From assembly GCF_004348825.1 (NCBI RefSeq), contig NZ_SMJU01000016.1:60818-124817 (forward strand): a stretch of DNA of 64,000 nucleotides. The letters run 5' to 3'. Both the position numbers and the translations under genes were made by a program. Positions within the stretch are counted from its first letter, which is position 1. Every line of letters begins with the position of its first letter. Of the stretch, positions 18,484-26,932 are shown piece by piece. The notes below the pieces were generated by a model, which was not told where the DNA came from, did no database searches, and was given only the letters and a program-made list of their open reading frames with translations. The DNA comes from Arundinibacter roseus. Lineage in GTDB: Bacteria > Bacteroidota > Bacteroidia > Cytophagales > Spirosomataceae.

Positions 18484-19476
18484 TCAATAATCTTCAATGA
18501 GCGGAGGATTGTAGTACACCTCAATCTCTTCGGGAGTAGGAGTTTTCAGGGGTCTTACCAGCCTGAAACCAACAAACGAAGCACTTGTCATCCACCATTC
18601 ACTTTTCGGGAGCTGAGGGTCCAGTACCTTCCAGTCTGCCGAAGAAGCTATACGTGCAGCACTCCGGGCTACGGGCGCTTCATCGTCCCAGGAACCACCC
18701 CGTACAGCGGTTGGATACAGCTCAGTAACGGGAGCGAAAGCCTCTTTCACTTCCCCTTTGCTTTTTTTGGTGTAATAGTCAGATGCATATTGATCCAACG
18801 TCCATTCCATTACATTGCCGTGCATATCGTGTAAGCCCCAGGGATTTGGTTTTTTAGTGCCAATTTTCTTATAGCTGGCATCGCTATTGTCTCTATACCA
18901 GGCATATTCGCCCAATTGGGCCACATCGTTTCCAAATGAATAGGCGGTGGTAGTGCCCGCCCGGCAGGCATATTCCCATTCAGCTTCGGTAGGGAGCCGG
19001 TAAAAAACACCCGTTTTGTCATACAACCATTTACAAAATTTGATGGCCGCATACTGCGTCATATTTATGGCCGGATAGCCTGAGCGACCCATTCCAAACG
19101 ACATATCTACGTAGGGCGGACTTGGGCGAGTGCTTGCGTCGGTCTTGGCTACGCTTTTTCCGGGGTCAGGAAAGCGATTGGCCATCTCGGTTTCCATATT
19201 TTTGAAAGCATACAGGTCATAAAAATCCCAGGTTACTTCATATTTTCCCATCCAGAAAGCATCAAGTTTTACCTGATGCTGAGGTCCTTCATCGTCGTTG
19301 CGCCCAGCTTCCGTAGCCGGACTTCCCATCTTAAACTCCCCGGCCGGAATAGCTACCATATCGTACGTTAAATTGCTTCCCGGCACTGCCTGTGAATAGG
19401 ATTCAGGTTTGGATTGCGAATAAACGGTGGAGCTAAACAGTACGGCAACTCCCGGAATCATCCATTTAAAATTCAT
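18484..19476 (-). CDS. SUMF1/formylglycine-generating-like domain protein lacking the FGE cysteines
   Basis: The 330-residue protein has a signal peptide (cleavage near STVYSQS) and one SUMF1 domain: MVAIPAGEFKMGSP, HQVKLDAFWMGKYEVT, YRLPTEAEWEYACRAG, HGNVMEWTLDQY and AVRGGSWDDE...VGFRLVRP. True sulfatase-activating enzymes have catalytic cysteines after the RGGS segment; here it reads RGGSWDDEAPVARSAAR with none, so formylglycine synthesis is unlikely. It is closer to the structural or sugar-binding SUMF1 proteins of Bacteroidota (GldJ/GldK-like). It probably shares a transcript with the downstream oxidoreductase. Confidence 0.88.
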   Translation of the reverse strand: MNFKWMIPGVAVLFSSTVYSQSKPESYSQAVPGSNLTYDMVAIPAGEFKMGSPATEAGRNDDEGPQHQVKLDAFWMGKYEVTWDFYDLYAFKNMETEMANRFPDPGKSVAKTDASTRPSPPYVDMSFGMGRSGYPAINMTQYAAIKFCKWLYDKTGVFYRLPTEAEWEYACRAGTTTAYSFGNDVAQLGEYAWYRDNSDASYKKIGTKKPNPWGLHDMHGNVMEWTLDQYASDYYTKKSKGEVKEAFAPVTELYPTAVRGGSWDDEAPVARSAARIASSADWKVLDPQLPKSEWWMTSASFVGFRLVRPLKTPTPEEIEVYYNPPLIEDY

Positions 19477-19676
19477 AAATACTAAGAAAACAGCTAGTTT
19501 TAAATTGAAAAAACCTTACAAATTTGACTCTCCTTTAAGAAACAGCACACTATATATAAAGAGAAAGATTTGTTGAAAGTACCCATAAATTAGTAAATAA
19601 TGTTCACTAGACTCATCAATTATCTCATTTTGACCAGGATGAATCCTACCTTTGCACCCGGAACTTACCCCTACTT

Positions 19677-21563
19677 ATGAATTATCTCTCGGCAGAAAAT
19701 ATAGCAAAGTCTTTTGGTGACAAATGGCTGTTCAAAAATATAACCTTTGGTTTAAATAGAGGAGATAAAGTGGCGCTCATCGGTACGAATGGTACCGGAA
19801 AAACTACTTTTCTGAACATACTGGCCGGGCTCATCCCTCCGGATGAAGGAGAAGTGAGCCTGCGAAAGGAAATTCGGCTGGGCTATCTCGACCAAAGTCC
19901 GACGTTTGATGAACAGTTGCCCATTATTGAAGTCATTTTTGCTTCTTCCAATCCGGTTGCCTCGGCTGTCAAACGATATGAACAGGCGCTGGTCTCGGGC
20001 GACGACGATGCCCTGACGGATATTCTGGAAGAAATGGATAGCCTGAAAGCCTGGGATTTTGAGTCAAAAGTAAAGGAAATTCTGGGGCGGCTCGGGATTC
20101 ATGATGTTGATGCCCGCTTCGGAACTTTGTCGGGCGGACAGCGCAAGCGTGTGGCATTGGCCAAAGTACTGCTCGAAGATCCTGACCTGCTCATTTTGGA
20201 TGAGCCTACCAACCACCTGGATCTGACTACGGTCGAGTGGCTGGAAAGCTACCTTAACACCCAAAATACTACTTTGCTGGTAGTTACTCACGACCGCTAT
20301 TTTCTGGATAAAGTATGTAATAATGTGCTCGAACTAGACCACGGATCGGCTTATACCTACAAGGGGAATTACGCCTATTTTCTTGAAAAAAAGGCCGATC
20401 GAGAGGAAATGGAAGCCGCAGAAATCGACAAAGCCCGGAACTTGATGCGTAAGGAACTGGACTGGATCCGGCGTCAGCCCAAAGCCCGGGGCACGAAGGC
20501 AAAGTATCGCGTGGATGCCTTTGAAGATCTAAAAGATAAAGCAAGCCAGAAAAAATACGATAACCAACTCGAACTAAACGTTCGTGCAACTCGATTGGGG
20601 AGTAAAATTATTGAACTTCAAAGCGTTGGGAAGGGATATGATGGCCGAGAGTTGATCCATAACTTTGTGTATACCTTCCGTAAAGGCGACCGTATCGGAA
20701 TTGTGGGCCCAAACGGTATGGGCAAGACTACGCTCCTCAAACTTATTACGGGCGAAATTCGCCCCGACAATGGGCAGGTTGTACGGGGCGATACCGTGCA
20801 GTTTGGCTATTACACGCAGTCGGATCTGGACTATCAGGACGGGCAGCGGGTTATTGAGCTCGTGAAAGAAGTGGCCGAGGTCGTGCGACTTGGAACGGGC
20901 CAAACCGTGACCGTGTCCAAATTTCTGGAAACATTTTTATTTACTCCTTCCAAGCAGCACGATTTGGTAGAAAAGCTCAGCGGCGGTGAAAAGCGCCGGC
21001 TTCAGCTACTTTTGATGCTCATGAAAGAACCTAATTTTCTGATTCTGGATGAGCCTACCAACGATCTTGACATCAGTAGCCTGAATGTTTTGGAAGAGTT
21101 CCTGTCCAATTTTCCCGGCTGTCTCATGATCGTTTCGCACGACCGGTATTTCCTGGATCAGCTGGTAGATCACTTGTTTGTATTTGAAGGTGATGGGAAA
21201 ATTCGGGATTTTCCCGGTAATTACAGCGATTATCGTGTGTGGCTCGAAGAACAGGAAAGTGCTGCCCGGCAGGCCGTAGCCGAAAGCAAACAGGCTCAAA
21301 AAATCGAGACGACTCCGGTAGCGGCAATTCCAAAAAGTACCGAAACAAACCGTAGGAAACTTTCCTATAAAGAGCAACGGGAAATGGAAGAACTGGAAAC
21401 GGGTATGGCTACTTTGGAAGAACGCAAAAGCGCTCTGATTCAGTTGTTAAATGCCGGAGGTACTCACGAAGAATTAACTTCCTGGGCTACCGAAATCGAA
21501 CAAATTTCTACGCAACTGGCTGATAAAGAAATGCGGTGGCTTGAACTTTCAGAATGGGCTTAA
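19677..21563 (+). CDS. uup: ABC-F family ATPase (Uup-like)
   Basis: The 628-residue cytoplasmic protein has two ABC domains and no membrane segments. Domain 1 carries GTNGTGKTT, LSGGQRKRVALAKVLL and LILDEPTNHLD; domain 2 carries GPNGMGKTT, LSGGEKRRLQLLLMLM and LILDEPTNDLD. A linker rich in charged residues lies between, and a C-terminal coiled coil (about residues 560-625) fits Uup, which acts at the ribosome and in genome stability. A TAnnTTTG-like box (TACCTTTG, 19647-19654) precedes the ATG, though no well-spaced TTG is visible. Confidence 0.93.
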   Translation: MNYLSAENIAKSFGDKWLFKNITFGLNRGDKVALIGTNGTGKTTFLNILAGLIPPDEGEVSLRKEIRLGYLDQSPTFDEQLPIIEVIFASSNPVASAVKRYEQALVSGDDDALTDILEEMDSLKAWDFESKVKEILGRLGIHDVDARFGTLSGGQRKRVALAKVLLEDPDLLILDEPTNHLDLTTVEWLESYLNTQNTTLLVVTHDRYFLDKVCNNVLELDHGSAYTYKGNYAYFLEKKADREEMEAAEIDKARNLMRKELDWIRRQPKARGTKAKYRVDAFEDLKDKASQKKYDNQLELNVRATRLGSKIIELQSVGKGYDGRELIHNFVYTFRKGDRIGIVGPNGMGKTTLLKLITGEIRPDNGQVVRGDTVQFGYYTQSDLDYQDGQRVIELVKEVAEVVRLGTGQTVTVSKFLETFLFTPSKQHDLVEKLSGGEKRRLQLLLMLMKEPNFLILDEPTNDLDISSLNVLEEFLSNFPGCLMIVSHDRYFLDQLVDHLFVFEGDGKIRDFPGNYSDYRVWLEEQESAARQAVAESKQAQKIETTPVAAIPKSTETNRRKLSYKEQREMEELETGMATLEERKSALIQLLNAGGTHEELTSWATEIEQISTQLADKEMRWLELSEWA

Positions 21564-21585
21564 CCTTTGATTTACAAAAATCCTC

Positions 21586-22215
21586 ATGAACGCTATCTTT
21601 GAATTTTTTCAATATATTCTCGATTCGGAAGAAATCATCCGCACGGGCGGTTTGGTGGTCATTACCCTGATCGTATTTGCCGAAAATGGTTTATTCTTCG
21701 CCTTCTTTCTTCCCGGCGACTATCTCGTGTTTCTGGCCGGAGTATTTTGTGGCACTCACCTGCTTGACGTGCCTATTAGTTTGCTGCTTTTTTGCCTGTT
21801 TACCGCAGCGGTTTTGGGTTCTTTGGTTGGGTACTTTTTTGGAAAATATTTTGGGTATAAGCTCGAAAACCGTCCCGATTCGTTTTTTTTCAAAAAGAAA
21901 AATCTGGAAACAACCCGCGCCTATTTTGATAAATATGGTAACCGAACATTAATTATCAGCCGATTTTTACCCATTGTACGCACCTTTGCTCCTATTTTGG
22001 CGGGCCTGGTGCGCATGCCTTTTGCCAATTTTCTGACCTTTAACGTACTCGGTGGAGCAATCTGGATTCTAACACTTACGGGTGGCGGATTTTTGTTTGG
22101 CGAACGCTTCCCCTGGATCATGGATTACGTAGAATACGTCATCCTGTTTTTCCTCGCAATAACAACTTTTACCGTTATAAAAGGCTACCTGAATGCCCGG
22201 AAAGAAATGCAGTAA
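21586..22215 (+). CDS. DedA family membrane protein (VTT domain)
   Basis: The 209-residue polytopic protein shows the DedA/VTT core: FAENGLFFAFFLPGDYLVFLAG near the start, GYFFGKYFGYKLE, and RFLPIVRTFAPILAGLVRMPF, the conserved re-entrant region. DedA proteins are inner-membrane transporters linked to recycling of polyprenyl-phosphate or phospholipid lipid carriers. It lies 22 nt after uup and is probably co-transcribed with it. Confidence 0.92.
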   Translation: MNAIFEFFQYILDSEEIIRTGGLVVITLIVFAENGLFFAFFLPGDYLVFLAGVFCGTHLLDVPISLLLFCLFTAAVLGSLVGYFFGKYFGYKLENRPDSFFFKKKNLETTRAYFDKYGNRTLIISRFLPIVRTFAPILAGLVRMPFANFLTFNVLGGAIWILTLTGGGFLFGERFPWIMDYVEYVILFFLAITTFTVIKGYLNARKEMQ

Positions 22216-22233
22216 GTTGATTACCAGGTTATT

Positions 22234-22755
22234 TTACGTATTCTCTTCTTCAAACCACCCGGCATAAGTAACGTAGTTGGTGGCGGTACGGTCAATGATT
22301 GCACCTAGTTCAGGGCTCACCGGCTTAAGAAATTTAGCAGGATTTCCGGCATAAATACTGCCCGGAGGCACAACGGTATTCTGAGTTACGATGGCCCCGG
22401 CGGCAATAATAGAGCCGCTGCCAATGACCGCCCCGTCCATAACAATTGCCCCCATGCCAATGAGCACGTGGTCCTCGATGGTGCAGCCGTGTACAATGGC
22501 ATTATGCGCAATCGATACATAGCTGCCGATGTGCGTTGCAAAACGTTGATAGGTACAGTGAATAACAGCACCATCCTGAATGTTGGAATAATCACCAATG
22601 CGGATGCTGTTTACATCGCCGCGCACCACGGCGTTGAACCATACCGTGCAGTGCGTGCCCATAATTACATCGCCCACCACGGTAGCATTGTCGGCCTGCC
22701 AATTGTGTTCGCCAAAAATGGGGTGAATGCCTCGTACCGATTTTATTAAAGCCAT
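22234..22755 (-). CDS. Gamma carbonic anhydrase-like hexapeptide protein
   Basis: The 173-residue protein is a left-handed beta-helix of hexapeptide repeats (VVGDVIMGTHCTVWFNAVVRGD, IGDYSNIQDGAVIH, IGSYVSIAHNAIVHGCTI). The zinc-ligand histidines of the YrdA/PaaY/CaiE-type group appear in the IAHNAIVHGC region and in VIHCTY. These trimers are metal-dependent, often with carbonic anhydrase-like folds but unproven activity. Length is typical of YrdA. It is convergent with the DedA gene and stands alone. Confidence 0.9.
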   Translation of the reverse strand: MALIKSVRGIHPIFGEHNWQADNATVVGDVIMGTHCTVWFNAVVRGDVNSIRIGDYSNIQDGAVIHCTYQRFATHIGSYVSIAHNAIVHGCTIEDHVLIGMGAIVMDGAVIGSGSIIAAGAIVTQNTVVPPGSIYAGNPAKFLKPVSPELGAIIDRTATNYVTYAGWFEEENT

Positions 22756-22868
22756 GAGTCAGGAAAGATTTTGTAGGAATTTGAAAGCAAAGAATTAGCC
22801 TCAAAAGTAATTCGGATCTATTTGTTTTTTGCAAGTAGACATTCCAATTCTGGAAGAATGCAAAAAAA

Positions 22869-23483
22869 TTAATGAGGTAAATAGGCCGAACGAATGCGGA
22901 AGACCAGGTCAATACCTACAATTTGAGATCGAACCTCCCGGCATTTCCCCTCAGCATACGTAAAAACTGTCTTTTTGCCATCAGGCATCACGACCTCGTA
23001 GGCATGGGCCGTTAGTTTTTTTACAGCACACATTTTACCAAACCGCTCGGAGTAGATGAGTTTTAGGTGAACAGGTTCGCGGTAGTATAGACTCGTGACT
23101 GTATGATGAATCGGATGTAAAATGGCTGGTCTGTCTTTATTGGCTACTTTTGCATCCGTAAAGCGTACCTGATAGGCATTCTCCATCTTATTTGTATGCG
23201 TTTTTTCTTTAAGCCGACCGTTTACTTCCTGGCTTGACATAGAAGTTTTAAGTATGCCGTTTTCAAAGCGGTTTTCACCAATATAGACCACATCATAAAA
23301 AATAGTGTTGATGGCACCTTCTACCCGCAGGCTTTCGTGGCTTGCCCCAAGCTGAGCCGGAGTAATTTTTAACTCTCCTACCTCTCGCCCAGCCAATAGA
23401 ATATCGTAAATAATGGCCTGTGCAAGAATCGATTGCTGAAAAACAGTCAAGCATACAACAAGAAGAAACAGGGATTTTATCAT
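22869..23483 (-). CDS. Secreted DUF6134-type protein
   Basis: The 204-residue protein begins with a Sec signal (cleavage near SILAQA) followed by IIYDILLAGREVGELKI. The remainder looks like a periplasmic beta-rich fold (FYDVVYIGENRFENGIL; HPIHHTVTSLYYREPVHL), as in DUF6134 and related DUF3108-like proteins. Function is unknown. It ends with YVMPDGKKTVFTYAEGKCREV-like strands. No neighbours share its strand closely, apart from the hexapeptide gene 113 nt downstream. Confidence 0.78.
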   Translation of the reverse strand: MIKSLFLLVVCLTVFQQSILAQAIIYDILLAGREVGELKITPAQLGASHESLRVEGAINTIFYDVVYIGENRFENGILKTSMSSQEVNGRLKEKTHTNKMENAYQVRFTDAKVANKDRPAILHPIHHTVTSLYYREPVHLKLIYSERFGKMCAVKKLTAHAYEVVMPDGKKTVFTYAEGKCREVRSQIVGIDLVFRIRSAYLPH

Positions 23484-23849
23484 ACGTAAAATGGGGTACT
23501 AATTGGCTATTGTTTTATCCTGAATTAATTCCCCAACTCAGATAATTCATCCTGTCACACGCAAATAAACCAGTTGATTGGATACTTCCGGCACGAAAAG
23601 AGCCCCGCCCCTATTATCACACAAAAAATCAATATCAAACGCAATCTACTACCTCAGGTGTATAACTAAGAATTAATTTTTCCCGCATTAAATTTAATTA
23701 TTCGTAGGTATGTAAAAATCACATGAAAATCATGGGCTGGATAGCCAAGTTTAGGAAGGATTTTTTGGCGAAAAAAGGAAAAAGCGAATTCAATTCCTGA
23801 AAATTTTGATATATTACCTTATCATACATCAATTCAAAATAAAGTTGCT
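23484..23849. other. Intergenic region between divergent genes
   Basis: These 366 nt hold the start regions of the divergent DUF6134 and YqgE genes. I see no ORF, hairpin terminator or well-formed TTG/TAnnTTTG promoter. Confidence 0.5.
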
Positions 23850-24410
23850 ATGTCATCTGTTGAGCAAGTTTCGAAAGGAAGCCTTCTGATTGCAGAGCCA
23901 TTTTTGGGCGATCCTAATTTTAACCGGAGTGTTGTGTTGCTTTGTGATCATAACCGGCTGGGTTCCTTTGGCTTTGTACTAAATCAAACCACGGACCTCA
24001 TGTTAGGCGATGTATTGGAAGAAACGATCTATCAGGACGTCCCGCTGTACTTGGGAGGGCCGGTCGAAAAAAACACGCTGCATTTCATTCACCGCCGTCC
24101 TGACCTGATTGAGGGCGGAGGCGAAATATTGGACGGAATCTATTGGGGCGGTGATTTTGAAAGCGTTAAAACTCTTCTGAACATCAACCGACTTAATCAG
24201 GAAGACCTCCGTTTTTTTATTGGTTATTCAGGATGGAGCGGCGGGCAGTTGCAGGATGAGCTGCAACAGAAGTCGTGGTATGTAACGCAGGGACGCTCTG
24301 ATTTTGTGTTTCAAACGCCAACTGATGGTTTTTGGCGGGAAGTCCTCAAAGAAATGGGTGGTAAATATCGCTCGATTGCGCATTATCCAACTGATCCAAG
24401 CCTCAATTAA
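23850..24410 (+). CDS. yqgE: YqgE/AlgH family protein
   Basis: The 186-residue cytoplasmic protein matches UPF0301/YqgE: GSLLIAEPFLGDPNFNRSVVLLCDHN at the start, GSFGFVLNQTTDLMLGDVLEE, then PLYLGGPVEKNTLHFIHRRPDL and the FFIGYSGWSGGQLQDEL motif. The family is widespread and structurally known, but its biochemical role is unsettled. Length is typical. It is a single-gene unit upstream of a glycosylasparaginase gene 78 nt away on the same strand. Confidence 0.95.
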   Translation: MSSVEQVSKGSLLIAEPFLGDPNFNRSVVLLCDHNRLGSFGFVLNQTTDLMLGDVLEETIYQDVPLYLGGPVEKNTLHFIHRRPDLIEGGGEILDGIYWGGDFESVKTLLNINRLNQEDLRFFIGYSGWSGGQLQDELQQKSWYVTQGRSDFVFQTPTDGFWREVLKEMGGKYRSIAHYPTDPSLN

Positions 24411-24488
24411 AAAGAACTTTTTTGCGTAATTTTTTAGTCAATCCAATTCATAAAATCTGTATAACCCCAACTTTTCATTTAAAACGTC

Positions 24489-25535
24489 ATGACACCTACG
24501 CGTCGATCCTTTTTACGTTTTACGGCCTTAGCGCTTCCTTTTGCTCAGGTAAATAAGCTTTTTGCAAAAAATACAGTTTCTAAACCCGTGGTGATTTCTA
24601 CCTGGGATAGTGGCCAAATTGCAAATGGTGCTGCCTGGCCCGTGTTAGAAAAAGGTGGCAAAGCGCTGGACGCCGTTGAACAGGCCGCAATTGCCATCGA
24701 AAACGACATTAATTGCTGCGTTGGCCTGGGCGGAAATCCCGACCGCGACGGGCGCGTCACGCTGGATGCGTGTATTATGGACGAAAAGGCAAACTGTGGC
24801 TCAGTGGCTTTTCTGGAACGAATAAAGCACCCGGTGTCTGTGGCCAGAAAATTAATGGAAACCACGCCGCACGTATTTTTGGCCGGGGCTGGTGCACAGC
24901 AATTTGCAGTTGAAAATGGCTTTGCTCTGGAATCCGGTGAGCTATCAGAAGATGCCAAAAAATCGTACGAAGGCTGGCTTAAAAAAGCAGAGTATAAGCC
25001 CGTAATTAATATTGAATTGCAACAAAATAAAGCAAAAGGCAAAGCCGATAAAGGCCACGGTCCCTTTGCGCCGGCTCGGCTGGAAGACGGCTCGTTCAAT
25101 CATGATACCATGGGAACTCTTGCTCTCGATGCCAACGGTGATGTATCGGGCATGTGCACAACGAGCGGAATGGGCTTCAAAATGCGGGGCCGCGTGGGCG
25201 ATTCGCCTATAATTGGAGCGGGTCTTTTTGTGGATAATGAAGTGGGCGCGGCAACCTCCTCCGGGCAGGGCGAAGAAGTGATCCGGGTATGTGGCACGCA
25301 CCTCGTCGTAGAATTTATGCGCTCCGGGCTTTCGCCGCAGGAAGCTTGTAAAAAAGCCATTGAACGCATCGTGAAGCCCAATCCCGAACGTGCCAAAACA
25401 TTTCAGGTAGGTTTTATTGCCATCAATAAGCAGGGAGAAGTAGGCGCCTTTTCAATTCAGAAAGGATTTAACTATACCGTTACAGAAAAAGATGGCAAAG
25501 GGATTGTGTATAATGCTAAAAGCTATTTTGCCTGA
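24489..25535 (+). CDS. N4-(beta-N-acetylglucosaminyl)-L-asparaginase (Ntn hydrolase)
   Basis: The 348-residue enzyme removes Asn from N-linked GlcNAc-Asn of degraded glycoproteins. It has a Tat/Sec-like signal (MTPTRRSFLRFTALALPF). It is made as a precursor cut before the catalytic Thr: the HDTMGTLALD motif places it at Thr207. GGNPDRDGRVTLDACIM and RVGDSPIIGAGLFVDNEVGAATSSGQGEE are also conserved. The stop lies 3 nt before the GH16 gene, so both are likely one transcript for glycan breakdown. Confidence 0.94.
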   Translation: MTPTRRSFLRFTALALPFAQVNKLFAKNTVSKPVVISTWDSGQIANGAAWPVLEKGGKALDAVEQAAIAIENDINCCVGLGGNPDRDGRVTLDACIMDEKANCGSVAFLERIKHPVSVARKLMETTPHVFLAGAGAQQFAVENGFALESGELSEDAKKSYEGWLKKAEYKPVINIELQQNKAKGKADKGHGPFAPARLEDGSFNHDTMGTLALDANGDVSGMCTTSGMGFKMRGRVGDSPIIGAGLFVDNEVGAATSSGQGEEVIRVCGTHLVVEFMRSGLSPQEACKKAIERIVKPNPERAKTFQVGFIAINKQGEVGAFSIQKGFNYTVTEKDGKGIVYNAKSYFA

Positions 25536-25538
25536 TTT

Positions 25539-26351
25539 ATGAAGTACTATTGGTTCTTTCTGTTGCTTGGGATTTCGGGTGCTGCACAGGCGCAATGGAA
25601 GCTCGTTTGGTCCGATGAATTTAATGAAGAAGGCGCACCAAATCCCAAAAACTGGTCGTATGAGCGGGGATTTGTACGAAATCAGGAACTGCAATGGTAT
25701 CAGCCTGACAACGCCTATTGCCGCGGCGGTTTGCTGATTATTGAAGCCCGTAAAGAGCAAAAGCCAAATCCGGGCTATGAAGCCGGAACCACAGACTGGA
25801 AAAAAAGCCGCCAAACGATCGACTATACATCTACAAGCCTGCTGACCCGAAACCTGCACAGCTGGCAGTATGGCCGCTTCAAAATGCGTGGACGCATTGA
25901 CACCCGGGCGGGACTGTGGCCTGCGTTCTGGACCTTGGGCGTAGCGGGCGAATGGCCTTCCAATGGCGAGATTGACATCATGGAATATTACCGGGGAATG
26001 CTGCTGGCAAATGCCGCCTGGGGTTCGGGACAGCGCTACAAAGCCATTTGGGATGATCTGAAAAAGCCACTGACTGAGTTTGCCGACTCGGCGTGGGCGC
26101 AGAAATTTCACGTGTGGCGCATGGATTGGGATGCCTCCAAAATTGCCCTGTATGTAGACGATGAGCTACTCAACGAAATTAATCTGGAAGAGACCTATAA
26201 CCGCGATTCGGAGAAAAAGAACCCCTTCCGACAGCCTCACTACCTTATTCTGAACCTGGCGATGGGTGGTATGAACGGCGGCGATATCGGCGCCATCGAC
26301 TTTCCCGCCCGCTTTGAGGTAGATTACGTACGAATTTATCAAAAAGAATGA
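25539..26351 (+). CDS. Glycoside hydrolase family 16 (beta-glucanase)
   Basis: The 270-residue secreted enzyme starts with a signal peptide (cleavage near AAQAQ), then WKLVWSDEFNEEGAPNPKNWSYE, the usual GH16 opening. The catalytic motif is E144-I-D146-I-M-E149, with E144 the nucleophile and E149 the acid/base by family rule. WPAFWTLG and HVWRMDWD follow family pattern. Likely substrates are beta-1,3/1,4-glucans such as laminarin. It lies 3 nt after the glycosylasparaginase. Confidence 0.94.
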   Translation: MKYYWFFLLLGISGAAQAQWKLVWSDEFNEEGAPNPKNWSYERGFVRNQELQWYQPDNAYCRGGLLIIEARKEQKPNPGYEAGTTDWKKSRQTIDYTSTSLLTRNLHSWQYGRFKMRGRIDTRAGLWPAFWTLGVAGEWPSNGEIDIMEYYRGMLLANAAWGSGQRYKAIWDDLKKPLTEFADSAWAQKFHVWRMDWDASKIALYVDDELLNEINLEETYNRDSEKKNPFRQPHYLILNLAMGGMNGGDIGAIDFPARFEVDYVRIYQKE

Positions 26352-26412
26352 GTTCGAAAGCATAGATACATGCTGGTTTCCTGCGTAAAACCTTACAAAC
26401 AAACCTAGCCGT

Positions 26413-26919
26413 TCAGGAGCGCCTGCGGGTTACGTAGACAAAGGCCGCATAGGCCACAACTGCCCCGATGGCCCATCTTTTGAGCAAGCCTGTTTTGTTA
26501 TGTTTCCACTCAGCTTTAATGCCTTTTTCGGCAAGAATATTGGGGAAACTCCCTTTATTTATATCCTCAATCAGACCTTCCACCATATCCACCCGGTCGG
26601 CGAGCAGCAGCGGCAGCCAATGTGCGTAGCTCGACTCGCTATGTTTAAATGCGTAGCGCCTGATTTTTCCACTTAACCCCTTTGTTGGCACGGTTGATCC
26701 AAAAACAGCTGTGATGTTCGGGCGCTCGATAGAGTGTAGAACTTCCACATTAACAGTCTGTTGGGGTGGGCGTTCCCAGGTATACCCGTTATGTTCGTCA
26801 TTGGTCCGTTGTTTCATCGGATAGGTCGGATCATTCTTTGGATCAGCATCTATTCCCCAACCCTTTATATGCGAATGATCGCCTCCGCGTTTGTTTTCAA
26901 AACCTTGTGTATTTTCCAT
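26413..26919 (-). CDS. Hypothetical protein with C-terminal membrane helix
   Basis: The 168-residue protein has a polar N-terminal half with WGIDADPKNDPTYPMKQRTN and YTWERPPQQ, a central SSYAHWLPLLLADRVDMVEGLIEDINKGSFPNILAEKGIKAEWKHN, and one membrane segment near the end (IGAVVAYAAFVYV) followed by RRRS. I recognise it as a recurring Bacteroidota hypothetical, but with no assigned function. It lies 13 nt downstream of the zinc alcohol dehydrogenase on the same strand, so the two are probably co-transcribed and may act together. Confidence 0.8.
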   Translation of the reverse strand: MENTQGFENKRGGDHSHIKGWGIDADPKNDPTYPMKQRTNDEHNGYTWERPPQQTVNVEVLHSIERPNITAVFGSTVPTKGLSGKIRRYAFKHSESSYAHWLPLLLADRVDMVEGLIEDINKGSFPNILAEKGIKAEWKHNKTGLLKRWAIGAVVAYAAFVYVTRRRS

Positions 26920-26932
26920 AAGATCATTTGGT

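Noticed and set aside
24545..26111. Long open frames on the minus strand opposite the glycosylasparaginase and GH16 genes
   Set aside because: The plus-strand proteins have clear family motifs; the antisense translations show no family signal and shadow codon structure.
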